A stretch of DNA of 41,443 nucleotides. It comes from a virus. The notes beneath the pieces were generated by a model that was not told where the DNA came from, did no database searches, and worked only from the letters and a program-made list of their open reading frames with translations. The DNA lies in IMG/VR virus record IMGVR_UViG_3300027692_000005, positions 1 through 41,443 of that record; one strand, 5' to 3'. The translations under genes and the position numbers were made by a program. This document shows, piece by piece, positions 1 through 7,606 of this stretch; within the stretch, counting starts at the first letter, position 1; the number at the start of each line of letters is the position of its first letter.

Positions 1-2
1 CA

Positions 3-281
3 TACCCGCTCGCCGCGCATACCGCCGGCCCGATCATCAATGTCACCAAGAACATCGGCTGCAAAGTCGCCAAGCCAAAACCGTGGACGGTAACGTACGG
101 GCCCAAAAGCAGCACGTCTGCAGCCGCATCGTGCGAGACGGCCATCAACTATGTCGGGGTATCGCCAGCGAAGCCATACTCGATCAGCACGATCAACAGC
201 GCCGCGCTCCGCTGCACGCTGATGCCGCGATGGATGGAGGCCAACGTCATCACGATATCACCGGCTAACGGCAGCATTTAG
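3..281 (+). CDS. C-terminal part of an unknown protein (partial)
   Basis: This reading frame is open from the window edge and ends at TAG 279-281, giving the last 92 residues of a protein that begins upstream. The sequence is rich in Ser, Thr, Ala, Asn and Val, has three Cys and no obvious membrane segment. Such a composition would fit a beta-rich virion or secreted protein, but I recognise no family. It lies directly before a small membrane-protein gene and the terminase, so it probably belongs to the same late operon. The other two forward frames are either broken by stops or give an Arg/His/Gln-rich shadow peptide, which is why this frame was chosen. Function unknown. Confidence 0.55.
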   Translation, partial: YPLAAHTAGPIINVTKNIGCKVAKPKPWTVTYGPKSSTSAAASCETAINYVGVSPAKPYSISTINSAALRCTLMPRWMEANVITISPANGSI

Positions 282-294
282 GAAGGAAGTCAAG

Positions 295-477
295 TTGCTA
301 ATCCTACACGCTTTTATCGCGCTCATCGTCATCTGCATCGTCGCCGCGTTCGTCTACTATCTGCTCAAGGCGTCCGGCGCGCCGAGCATCATCACGCTCC
401 TGCCATGGTTCGCCGTGGTCCTGATCGTCCTGATCTGGATCGCGAAGAACTACAACGCCCTGTGGAGTGCGATCTAA
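295..477 (+). CDS. Small two-helix membrane protein
   Basis: A 60-residue protein starting at TTG, with a strong GGAAGGA Shine-Dalgarno sequence at 281-287. It is almost entirely hydrophobic. One transmembrane segment spans about residues 4-24 and a second about 33-52, joined by a short loop (LLKASGAPS) and followed by a short polar tail. Two-helix phage peptides of this size can be holins or other lysis or membrane helpers, but the position before the terminase and the lack of a charged tail do not decide this. It sits 13 nt after the preceding stop and 16 nt before the terminase start. Function inferred only as a membrane peptide. Confidence 0.55.
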   Translation: MLILHAFIALIVICIVAAFVYYLLKASGAPSIITLLPWFAVVLIVLIWIAKNYNALWSAI

Positions 478-493
478 AGTCGCAGACCTCTAG

Positions 494-2848
494 GTGATCG
501 TAAGACTCAATCATCTCCCGGCGCAAGACGACTTCTACAATGCTACCGAAGACCAAGTCGCCTACATCGGCGGCGTCGGTTCGGGCAAGACCCAGGTCGG
601 CTCGGATGACATACTGAGGACGGCTTTTGAGTACCCGCGCTGCGGTAAAGGCGAAAAAACCCCTGGTATAGCGATCTGCAGCAACACGTTCCCGCAGCTG
701 ATCGACGGGACCATGGCTACGTTCTTCGATCGCTGTGAAGACTGGGGCGTTCACGTCGTTGACCGCATCAGAGCTGAGCACAAAATCTACCTCAAAGAGC
801 CCGATGCTTGGATAGGCGTCTATTCCGTTGACGAGCCCGATAAGTTCAAATCGTATGAGTTTTGCTACATCTGGATTGATGAAGCGCAGGCCGCAACGTG
901 GTCGAGGGCGGCCTACGATAAGCTGATGACTCGTCGGCGCGGCACCGAACGCCAGCGCAGACTCTATCCGAACATGCCGCTGCGCACCCGCATTACGGCT
1001 AATCCGCCATGGACGATGGATCATTGGCTCGTTGATCTGACGACCAAGGTGTCGCCGGTCACCGGAAAGATTCCTTGCCGCCTCATCTCGGCCGCTACGC
1101 AAGATAATCCGTTCCTGCCAGCCGAATACATCGCGCGTCTGCTGGAGAACTTCGATCCGGAACTCGCCGCGATCGAAATGGGCGGCAAGTTCGGAGACAT
1201 TGGCTACGGTCGAGTCTTCCGTCGGTTCAGCCGCGCGAAGCACGTCTATAGCGATAAGCGCGCAGCCGACGTCGGCCTGCCGGCGCTCCGCTACGATCCG
1301 AACATTCCGATCTGCTGGTCGCACGACTTCAACGTTGACCCGCTCTGCTCGGTGCTCTTTCAATGGCGCCGCGTTCGCGTCAACGGCTTCCAGAAGATCG
1401 TAATGTACGTTCTGGACGTGATGCAGCTTCGGCACGCGCTGATTGAAGATGCGGCCAAGGAGCTCCGCAACCGTCGCGACGCGCTACAGATCGCCGAGCG
1501 GCGTGGGATCGTGCTCTACGGTGATGCCACCGGCAATACGCAGACAAACCGACATACGGGCATCACAGACTTTGCGGCGCTGACTCAAGCGCTCGAAGCT
1601 GAGGATCTGTCTGGAGTCATTGCGCAGAAGAAGGTGGGCATTTCAAACCCACGGCGTGGCGCTCGATTTGCTGCGGCCAATCGAATGCTCGAGAACGGCA
1701 ACGGCGATATCGGCGTCGTCATTCGAGAAGAGGCGTGCATGCCGCTCGTCATCGACCTCGAGCGCATGTTTTACAAGCCGGGAACGCAAGAAGTCGAGCA
1801 ACCCAAATATAAAGACGGCGTGCCGAGCAAACTCTTAACCCATTGCTTTGTCGCCGGTACCGCTGTCGCCACCGAGACGGGTCAGGTTCCTATTGAAGAC
1901 ATTCGGCCTGGCGCAAAAGTATGGACGCGCGATGGGCTGTTTCCAGTAAGAGCCGCAGGGCTAACAGGATATCAACACGTATCCGACGTACTTCTCTCAA
2001 ACGGAGTAACGCTTACAGGCACGGCCGACCATCTTATTTGGACGAAGGAAGGGTTCCGTCCGTTGCAGACTCTCCGTGAAGGAGACGCAGTATCGACAAG
2101 TCCGAACCTCCCCTTATTATTTTCAAAGGCCGGAAGTACCGGGTGTATCCCGGCGACAAATACTACAGGAACGGGCGGCGCTATCTTCACCGAGATGTCT
2201 GGGCGGATGCTCACGGAAAGATTCCGCCGGGCCACGACGTTCATCACATTGACACTAACCGATTTAATAACAAGATCGAGAATTTGGAGTGCCTTCCAGC
2301 GGCTAAGCATCGCGATGAGCACAAAGAAGCTCGCGTTGCAGTCGGGAAACGGCTTGCTGTTAACGGCCACTTCGATAAGATGCGCAAACTCGCCAAAGAG
2401 TGGCACGCTTCGGAGGCGGGCCGCTTATGGCATCGAGAGCATGGTAAGCAGAGTTGGAGCGGCCGCAAGAAAGTGCGCGCGGTCTGCGAGCATTGCGGGA
2501 AAGCATATTGGCACAGGGCTACACGCAACAAGTATTGTGGGCGTAATTGCCTATCTGACGCAAGGCGGAAATCCGGCCTCGACGACGTTGCGCAAGTGTG
2601 CCCCATCTGCGGGGAAGCGTTTACCCGTAACAGATACAAGCCGCGTAAAACTTGCGGACGTGTTTGTGGTCAAGCTCTCCGAAAGAGAGACGCCTGAGTA
2701 CGTCTACGATTTAACCGTAGCCGGCACACCGGAGTTTTTCGCAAATGGCGTGCTCGTTCACAATTGTGCGGACGCCTTCAGTTACCCGATCGAAGAAGAG
2801 TACCCGGTCGTCATGGACAGCGACGGCGACCCTTCAACTTCACGTTAG
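494..2848 (+). CDS. terL: Terminase large subunit precursor, intein-containing
   Basis: This is the DNA-packaging motor: an ATPase that translocates phage DNA into the prohead through the portal, plus a nuclease that cuts the concatemer. The 784-residue precursor shows a Walker A motif GGVGSGKT (residues 26-33), a Walker B motif ending in D129-E130 within YIWIDEAQ, and RNase H-like nuclease acids at D278 (SHDFNVDP), D344 (LYGDATG) and D760 (CADAFSY). Residues 451-757 are an intein, beginning at Cys451, ending His-Asn and followed by Cys758. Removing it leaves a terminase of about 477 residues, normal for the family. The insertion falls right beside the last nuclease aspartate, so unspliced protein should be inactive as a nuclease. 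The start is GTG; no strong Shine-Dalgarno sequence is visible. The small subunit is not in the window. Confidence 0.92.
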   Translation: MIVRLNHLPAQDDFYNATEDQVAYIGGVGSGKTQVGSDDILRTAFEYPRCGKGEKTPGIAICSNTFPQLIDGTMATFFDRCEDWGVHVVDRIRAEHKIYLKEPDAWIGVYSVDEPDKFKSYEFCYIWIDEAQAATWSRAAYDKLMTRRRGTERQRRLYPNMPLRTRITANPPWTMDHWLVDLTTKVSPVTGKIPCRLISAATQDNPFLPAEYIARLLENFDPELAAIEMGGKFGDIGYGRVFRRFSRAKHVYSDKRAADVGLPALRYDPNIPICWSHDFNVDPLCSVLFQWRRVRVNGFQKIVMYVLDVMQLRHALIEDAAKELRNRRDALQIAERRGIVLYGDATGNTQTNRHTGITDFAALTQALEAEDLSGVIAQKKVGISNPRRGARFAAANRMLENGNGDIGVVIREEACMPLVIDLERMFYKPGTQEVEQPKYKDGVPSKLLTHCFVAGTAVATETGQVPIEDIRPGAKVWTRDGLFPVRAAGLTGYQHVSDVLLSNGVTLTGTADHLIWTKEGFRPLQTLREGDAVSTSPNLPLLFSKAGSTGCIPATNTTGTGGAIFTEMSGRMLTERFRRATTFITLTLTDLITRSRIWSAFQRLSIAMSTKKLALQSGNGLLLTATSIRCANSPKSGTLRRRAAYGIESMVSRVGAAARKCARSASIAGKHIGTGLHATSIVGVIAYLTQGGNPASTTLRKCAPSAGKRLPVTDTSRVKLADVFVVKLSERETPEYVYDLTVAGTPEFFANGVLVHNCADAFSYPIEEEYPVVMDSDGDPSTSR
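1844..2764 (+). mobile_element. Intein (Hint domain) in terminase, with a nested HNH gene
   Basis: This 307-residue element excises itself from the terminase by protein splicing. The N-terminal splicing block starts CFVAGTAVATETG and contains the block-B-like TADHLIW (T..H). The C-terminal block contains EYVYDLTVAGTPEFFANGVLVHN, split here as EYVYDLTV and FFANGVLVHN, followed by Cys+1. The nucleophile Cys1, penultimate His, terminal Asn and Cys+1 are all present, so class 1 splicing should work. Between the two blocks about 180 codons of this frame are low-complexity Ser/Thr/Arg/Ala-rich sequence with no family resemblance. The recognisable endonuclease is in another frame. The splice sites flank the third nuclease motif of the terminase, a typical choice of a highly conserved site. 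Confidence 0.88.
2092..2697 (+). CDS. HNH homing endonuclease nested out of frame in the intein
   Basis: A zinc-ribbon HNH endonuclease, likely the enzyme that spreads the intein by cutting empty terminase genes. The core reads YLHRDVW, then HDVHHIDTNRFNNKIENLE, the classic HNH beta-beta-alpha metal site. It is followed by two C-terminal zinc ribbons (VCEHC..YCGRNC and VCPIC..TCGRVC). It lies in the -1 frame relative to the terminase/intein and ends at its own TGA (2695-2697), while the intein frame stays open throughout. Family-like residues (IIFKGRKYRVYPG) precede the first GTG (2143), so translation probably starts upstream. An AUC at 2092 lies 7 nt after a good GAAGGAG (2078-2084). The GTG start at 2143 is the conservative alternative, giving 184 residues. 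No canonical slippery heptamer is seen at the frame boundary. Confidence 0.8.
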   Translation: MDKSEPPLIIFKGRKYRVYPGDKYYRNGRRYLHRDVWADAHGKIPPGHDVHHIDTNRFNNKIENLECLPAAKHRDEHKEARVAVGKRLAVNGHFDKMRKLAKEWHASEAGRLWHREHGKQSWSGRKKVRAVCEHCGKAYWHRATRNKYCGRNCLSDARRKSGLDDVAQVCPICGEAFTRNRYKPRKTCGRVCGQALRKRDA

Positions 2849-2857
2849 GAGCAAACC

Positions 2858-3085
2858 ATGGCTGCGTTCAATGTCAAGACCGGCTACGGCGCCAAAGGCG
2901 ACGGCGTCACCGACGATACCGCTGCGATTGAAGCCGCGTGTACCGCAGCGATCGCTGCCGGGACATCGAGCACGCTCGTCTTTCCGTTCGGCACCTACTA
3001 CGTCAAGGGCAGCAACACCGGAACCGATCCGATCGACGTGCAGGAGCAGTCCGTGACGGCGAAGACCGAAGAGTTTCCGACGTAG
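2858..3085 (+). CDS. Orphan pectate-lyase-superfamily N-terminal cap protein
   Basis: A 75-residue protein with AGGAG eight nucleotides before its ATG. It begins NVKTGYGAKGDGVTDDTAAI and continues to FPFGTYYV. This is the signature N-terminal strand and cap of the Pectate_lyase_3 right-handed beta-helix family, common on phage tailspikes and capsule depolymerases. The family normally runs for several hundred residues; here the reading frame stops after the first turn, with no downstream continuation in any frame. It could be a reduced adaptor or trimer cap, or a remnant of a tailspike. Its place between terminase and head genes is not where a tailspike is expected. Enzymatic activity is not expected from so short a piece. 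Confidence 0.65.
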   Translation: MAAFNVKTGYGAKGDGVTDDTAAIEAACTAAIAAGTSSTLVFPFGTYYVKGSNTGTDPIDVQEQSVTAKTEEFPT

Positions 3086-3147
3086 CTTTCACGTCGCGAT
3101 CTGTCTCAGTTAGTAAACCACTTTGTCACGTCTCAGTTAGGAGTAAC

Positions 3148-3927
3148 ATGGACGAGAATCTCCAGGACACCGTTAGGCCAACAGCCGACAGCGGCGATAT
3201 AATCGCGCCGATCGGTATCAGCGACAGCAACACGGACCCCGGAGCACCCGATGGGCCGCCGGCCGAAGCTGCGTCCCTAGCGCCCTCGGTGGCACCGGAC
3301 CCTGCAGCGAGCAACGCCGCCGAGGAAAAGCTCGGCGAAGAGATCGAATCAGCGGGCGCTGCGCCCGACGCCGCCATGAAGCCACCGGCGCTCGATGCGC
3401 TCCAAGGCGATCGCGTTGCGTCCAAACCGGACGACAGTACGGTCGCGGGCTTCACCGACCTTACGCCCGACGAACAGATCGCGCAGCGCACGGCCGAAGT
3501 GCAGCGTCGCGCCGCGCAGGAAAGCGCTCAGGCGGCCATTTTGCGTGCTCGTGTTTCCGACGTACCGGAGGATGAGCAGAAGGCTCCGGTCGTCGCGTTG
3601 GCCGACGGCACCACGAGCAACGGCGAAGGTGCGGAAACGCTCGCCAAGCGCGAGCAGCGCGCGAATGCACTAATGTTGCTCGACGAACGCCTCACCGATC
3701 TGAAGAACCACCGCTTCAATATGAAGAAGTCGTTCGACACCGACCTCGAAGCGATCGACCTCGTCATCCAGACGGTGCAGAAAGAGCGCGACGAGATCGC
3801 CGCGGCCGATTTGCCATTTGGCACGGCGGAAGTCGGGGCGGCCGACCGTAAGCTGCACGAAGCGGCCATCGACCCGCTGCAGCCCGGCCCGCGACCCGTC
3901 GTCAGGGAAATGGCGCCGTATCAGTAG
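3148..3927 (+). CDS. Hydrophilic coiled-coil protein of unknown function
   Basis: A 259-residue protein with a clear GTTAGGAG ribosome site before ATG 3148; earlier in-frame starts lack one. The first ~110 residues are Pro/Ala/Asp-rich and probably disordered. The region from about residue 110 to the end is strongly charged and helical (QRTAEVQRRAAQESA, then LDERLTDLKNHRF and VQKERDEIAAA), consistent with a coiled coil. No enzyme motif is visible. Its stop is immediately followed by the next ATG, so the two are co-translated. Position between terminase and portal suggests a head-assembly or internal head protein, but this is inference. Upstream, the 10-mer TCTCAGTTAG occurs twice (3105-3114 and 3131-3140), the second running into the ribosome site. 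Confidence 0.6.
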   Translation: MDENLQDTVRPTADSGDIIAPIGISDSNTDPGAPDGPPAEAASLAPSVAPDPAASNAAEEKLGEEIESAGAAPDAAMKPPALDALQGDRVASKPDDSTVAGFTDLTPDEQIAQRTAEVQRRAAQESAQAAILRARVSDVPEDEQKAPVVALADGTTSNGEGAETLAKREQRANALMLLDERLTDLKNHRFNMKKSFDTDLEAIDLVIQTVQKERDEIAAADLPFGTAEVGAADRKLHEAAIDPLQPGPRPVVREMAPYQ

Positions 3928-4521
3928 ATGAGCGATCTCACCACGCTCGCCGCCGCAGTAGGCGGCATTCCCGGCCTCGTCGTGGAGATCTCGACGGGGA
4001 AGCGCGTTCGGATCGTCGAGGGCAAGATGGTGACGGAGGATCAGGACCGCGTCACCTGCTTCGTCGGGAACGCGTCGCTCGAGTTCTCGAACGTCGCCGA
4101 TGCGCTGCTCGCCATCAAGCTCCACGAGCTACTCGCTGGCAATGGGTTGCTGACCGTCGCGAGCTTAACGCCAACGTTACCCGTCGTCGAAGCAATCGCA
4201 GCGCCAGCGGAAGGCAAACCAAACCGCCGTCGCCGTAAGGCCGCCGAGGCCGCCGGCGAGCCTGGAACGCGTCCACCGCCGAAGCCCGGGCTACCGGGCC
4301 CGCCTCGGCCGACCTTGCCGACATCGCAGGAGTCGATCTCCCTCGCTGAAGCCGATCGTCAACTCGCCGCTGAGGAACAAGCAGCGCCCGCCGTTGCAGC
4401 CGCCGCAGCATCGCCCATGTCATCGCGCTTCGCCGATCGTCAGGACCGTCCGACCGCGACACCGAGACGCACGGCCGATCCGAATCGAGTTAACGTCGCT
4501 ACATCGCCCGCCGTCATCTAG
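3928..4521 (+). CDS. Unknown protein with a small folded N-terminus and disordered tail
   Basis: A 197-residue protein whose ATG abuts the preceding TAG with no gap, indicating translational coupling. Residues 1-75 look like a compact alpha/beta domain (ISTGKRVRIVEGKMV, then an acidic/hydrophobic stretch ending KLHELLA). Residues ~90-197 are Pro/Ala/Arg-rich and low in complexity (NRRRRKAAEAAGEPGTRPPPKPG), typical of disordered linkers. No catalytic motif is recognised. The basic tail could contact DNA or the capsid interior. Its place just before the portal suggests a minor head role. Function unknown. Confidence 0.55.
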   Translation: MSDLTTLAAAVGGIPGLVVEISTGKRVRIVEGKMVTEDQDRVTCFVGNASLEFSNVADALLAIKLHELLAGNGLLTVASLTPTLPVVEAIAAPAEGKPNRRRRKAAEAAGEPGTRPPPKPGLPGPPRPTLPTSQESISLAEADRQLAAEEQAAPAVAAAAASPMSSRFADRQDRPTATPRRTADPNRVNVATSPAVI

Positions 4522-4536
4522 TAGGGGACCGAAGCC

Positions 4537-4881
4537 GTGATTAAGCAACTTTGTCCGCCGGCTACCGCTGTCGGAGCTGGCGGGAATATCCAGACTGTCG
4601 GCTTCGGTCTGCCGAACGTTCCGCAATCGCCAATGCTAGGCGAAATGAACCGCCTCACAATCGGCGTGTACGCCAGCGCCACGACGACGATCACTATCTT
4701 CGTTTCGTACGACAACGGCACGACGTGGATGGCGGCCACAACGCGCGGCACGGACACGCCCGTCAGTATCTCGCTCACCGGCGCCAGCGGCCAAGCCGTT
4801 GAGATCGTGCCGGCACCGAACGTCAAGATCGTTTCGAGCGCCTCCGTTAACCTCACCGCGTACGCGTACATCAGCAACTAA
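4537..4881 (+). CDS. Small beta-rich virion-type protein
   Basis: A 114-residue protein starting at GTG (4537), preceded by TAGGGGACC. It is rich in alternating hydrophobic and Thr/Ser residues (TIGVYASATTTITIFVSYDNGTTWMA; key part ITIFVSYDNGTTW), suggesting a beta-sandwich of the Ig-like or jelly-roll sort. Such small proteins near the portal are often head decoration or stabilisation proteins. That assignment rests on composition and position only. It ends at TAA 4879-4881, ten nucleotides before the proposed start of the portal. Confidence 0.5.
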   Translation: MIKQLCPPATAVGAGGNIQTVGFGLPNVPQSPMLGEMNRLTIGVYASATTTITIFVSYDNGTTWMAATTRGTDTPVSISLTGASGQAVEIVPAPNVKIVSSASVNLTAYAYISN

Positions 4882-4890
4882 GAGCGCACC

Positions 4891-6642
4891 ATCGACTTCC
4901 AACAATTCCGCGAGGCGATCTTTCGCTCGCAATCGCCGCGCTGGACGCTGCGCCAAAAGCGCCTCGACGCCCTCAGCCGCATCCTCAAAGGCAAGCAGTA
5001 CGCGCACATCAAGCACTCGTACTCGCAAGAGCGCAACGGCGATCCGTTCACCGGCGAACGCATCCTGCTCGACGATCGTCGTGCCGCTGTGCAGGCGAAG
5101 TTGCCGAAGATCCTCGTACGCGACCAATGCGGTTTGATCTTCGGCGAAGACCATCGCCCGCTTGTCGTCGTCAAGAAGGACAAGGACGCCAAGAAGAAGC
5201 CGGCCACCGGCGATACGCCGACTGCGCCGACGAGCGATCCGACGAACGATTGGATCGCTGCGTTCGTCCACGACACGCACTTCTGGCAAGTGCTTATGGA
5301 TGCGCTCTGGAAGGGCGCACCGGGCTCGTCTGTCATCGTGCTCAAAGTTCTCGGCAAGACGACGACGACGCCACCAGACCCCAACGACGAAACCAGCGTT
5401 GCCGTCACGAAAGCCGACGGTCCTGGCCGCTTTTTCTTCGAGGTATGGCCCGGGCAAGAGTGCTCGCCAACGTTCTATCAGCACGCACCCGACACGTTGG
5501 AGAAGGTCGAACGCCGGTACTTCATTGGCGAAGATGCGCTCGCCGCGCAAGGCTACGACGTCGCCACGCTCAAGCTGGCGTGGAAAGACAAGATTCGTCG
5601 CGGCCGCAAAGGCGGTAACTCGCCGCTCGACATTCCCGAGTGGGTCGTCCGGATCGTTCTTGACGATCACGACGAGACGTGGTATCAGCCGGTCCCGAAG
5701 TTCTACTACGAACGCCAAGACTGGAAAGATTCGGAGTTTAAGGTCGATCCCGACCGCACGCTGTCGCACAACTGCGAAGAAGTGCCGGCGTATTGGGAAC
5801 GTCCGTTCCCGCTTGATGCCGACGAGCACTATCCCGACGGCGCGTGCCTGTATGAAGACGTAATCGACCCGGAGTTCCGGATCAACCGTACACTCTCGCA
5901 AACCGGCCGTGCTTTCGACTACGCCGGCGATCCGCAGCTCTCACGGCTAATCGACAAAGCGACCGGCAATATCCCGCGATCGACGTTCGGTACGAAGCTC
6001 GCCGTTGGCGGCACGGCATCCGACGTCATCGACGGCGATGCCAAGTTCGTCGAGATCGACGGCTCGGGCCTTGCGGTCGCGATCGACACGTACGTTAACG
6101 CCATCCACGAGTTCGGAAAAGCCGCTGGCGCCATGAGCCGCGTCACGCCAAACTCCAAGGGAGGCACGCTGCCCGATCTGTCGTCGCTCGCGATGAAAAT
6201 GCTCAATTATGCGCAGTTGATCTTGTCGGGCATCCTGCGTGAAACCGCCGGCGAAATGCCGGGCGATCATCTGCTGCGGCTCGCAATGCGCGTCGCCGAC
6301 AAGGTCGACGTCGAGCTACCGTCACTCGTCAAGAACGTAACACCCGATCCGACTGCGCGCTTCGAGTGGCAATGGCCTGAATACTATGCGCCGCACGGCC
6401 AAGAGAAGGTCTTCGAAGTGCAAGCGGCGTTGAGCGCGGCCGAAGGCGGGGGAATCTCCAGCGAAACGAAGGTTGCCAACATCGGGCCGTTGTTCGATGT
6501 CGCTGACACCGACGCCGAGATCGCACAGATCGCCACCGACAAAGAGAACAGCGATGCCGATGAGGTGTCGCAAGCCGACGCGTTAGCTACCGTCGCAGCA
6601 AACCACGCCACAGAGGGCGGCGCGAAGCCACCCGCATCTTAG
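4891..6642 (+). CDS. Portal protein
   Basis: The portal is the dodecameric ring at the packaging vertex that docks the terminase and later the tail. The 583-residue frame lies between terminase and scaffold/capsid genes and has the length and layout of a portal. It has a helical N-terminus, a central region with WPGQECSPTFY and YFIGEDALAAQGYD, and a long helical C-terminus ending in an acidic tail. The first ATG/GTG/TTG in frame is GTG 5089, but clear coding sequence (QFREAIF, RLDALSRILKGKQYAHIKH) lies before it, back to the previous gene's stop. The best initiator there is AUC 4891, six nucleotides after a weak TAAGAG. This is an unusual start and should be regarded as inferred. Starting at 5089 would remove about 66 family-like residues. 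Confidence 0.75.
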   Translation: MDFQQFREAIFRSQSPRWTLRQKRLDALSRILKGKQYAHIKHSYSQERNGDPFTGERILLDDRRAAVQAKLPKILVRDQCGLIFGEDHRPLVVVKKDKDAKKKPATGDTPTAPTSDPTNDWIAAFVHDTHFWQVLMDALWKGAPGSSVIVLKVLGKTTTTPPDPNDETSVAVTKADGPGRFFFEVWPGQECSPTFYQHAPDTLEKVERRYFIGEDALAAQGYDVATLKLAWKDKIRRGRKGGNSPLDIPEWVVRIVLDDHDETWYQPVPKFYYERQDWKDSEFKVDPDRTLSHNCEEVPAYWERPFPLDADEHYPDGACLYEDVIDPEFRINRTLSQTGRAFDYAGDPQLSRLIDKATGNIPRSTFGTKLAVGGTASDVIDGDAKFVEIDGSGLAVAIDTYVNAIHEFGKAAGAMSRVTPNSKGGTLPDLSSLAMKMLNYAQLILSGILRETAGEMPGDHLLRLAMRVADKVDVELPSLVKNVTPDPTARFEWQWPEYYAPHGQEKVFEVQAALSAAEGGGISSETKVANIGPLFDVADTDAEIAQIATDKENSDADEVSQADALATVAANHATEGGAKPPAS

Positions 6643-6652
6643 GAGCGATTCC

Positions 6653-7606
6653 TTGTTTGACAAACTCCGCGCGTGCATGACGCGCTACTTCGACAATCTC
6701 ATCGAGAGCATTTTAGGAGCCGCGCCCGCGTATCTGCGCTGGCATACTCGCGGCGTCGTTCTGCCGCCCTACCAGCTCGCGATCTTCGACGACCCGCCGC
6801 CACCGACTCCCGCGCCACCAGCACCAACGCCGCCCACGCCTACCGCGCCAGCGCCTACGCCAACGCCGCCAGCACCCACGCCGACCCCGCCAGCACCCAC
6901 TCCTACGCCGCAGGCTCGCAACGAAGACGGCAAGTTCGTCAGCCGCGACGAGTTCGACCGCATCCAAGCGCACAATAAGGACCTTGGCACGGAGAACGGC
7001 GAGCGCCGTCGCGAGAATAAAGAACTCAAGAGCGAAGTCGAAGTGCTGCGCTCCATTCGCGTTCGCGATGAAGTAAGCAAGATTATCACCGACGGCGGCG
7101 CGATCAGCGAACGCATTGTCGACTTGTTCATCGCCGACCAAGTTGACGCCGAGGGCAAGAGTGCGCTGGGGATCGACAAGAAGACCGGGCGTGTCACCGG
7201 GCTCGAGAAGCTCGACGATTGGAAGCGCGAGAACCCAACGTTCTTCAAGCCCGACACCGTCTTCGACAAAGAAGGCTTCAACACCAGCGGTTTCAACAAG
7301 GCTGGCTTCAACAAAGACGGGTTCGACAAAGACGGCTACAACAAAGACGGCAAGGATAAGGACGGTAAGGCAAAAGTGGAAACTCCTCCGGGAAATAACA
7401 ACAACGGCCAACGTCCGAATCGCACCAGTGCCGGCGCCGCCAATGGCGCAGGTTCCGGAACCGAACCGGATGCCGGCAACCGTCAGGGTCTGCCCGATCT
7501 TACGAAGTGCAAAGATGCTGCCGAACGTCGGCAAGTCGTCGCCGATTGGAAGCGTAGCTTGCGCGGTGCTGGCGGCGGATTTGGTAAAGCGTCTAGCCGC
7601 CGTTGA
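6653..7606 (+). CDS. Scaffold-like protein with Pro-rich and GFxKDG repeats
   Basis: A 317-residue protein starting at TTG after TTAGGAGCG. It lies between portal and capsid, where the internal scaffold that shapes the prohead normally lies. Domains in order: a hydrophobic N-terminus (1-45); a Pro-rich spacer of repeated PTPTPPAP (about 48-87); a charged coiled coil (about 90-130, KDLGTENGERRRENKEL); a folded part (130-200); a tandem run of five-residue repeats of the type GFNKD (about 203-240); then a Gly/Asn-rich tail ending with basic residues (RRQVVADWKR, GKASSRR), which could bind the capsid shell. Coiled coil plus basic C-terminus fits scaffolds, but no direct homology can be claimed from reading. 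The two repeat tracts are unusual for the role. Confidence 0.6.
   Translation: MFDKLRACMTRYFDNLIESILGAAPAYLRWHTRGVVLPPYQLAIFDDPPPPTPAPPAPTPPTPTAPAPTPTPPAPTPTPPAPTPTPQARNEDGKFVSRDEFDRIQAHNKDLGTENGERRRENKELKSEVEVLRSIRVRDEVSKIITDGGAISERIVDLFIADQVDAEGKSALGIDKKTGRVTGLEKLDDWKRENPTFFKPDTVFDKEGFNTSGFNKAGFNKDGFDKDGYNKDGKDKDGKAKVETPPGNNNNGQRPNRTSAGAANGAGSGTEPDAGNRQGLPDLTKCKDAAERRQVVADWKRSLRGAGGGFGKASSRR

Noticed and set aside
392-1435. Long open frame on the minus strand (347 codons)
   Set aside because: It is antisense to the terminase ATPase and nuclease motifs, has shadow-like composition and no family resemblance.
2098-2130. Programmed -1 frameshift joining the intein N-block to the HNH
   Set aside because: No in-phase slippery heptamer is seen, and the product would lack the C-terminal splicing block. 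A separate start is preferred, though not proven.
4636-5901. Long open frame on the minus strand (421 codons)
   Set aside because: It lies opposite the portal and the small beta protein, is Arg/Val/Asp-rich as expected for a reverse-frame shadow in high-GC DNA, and has no ribosome site.
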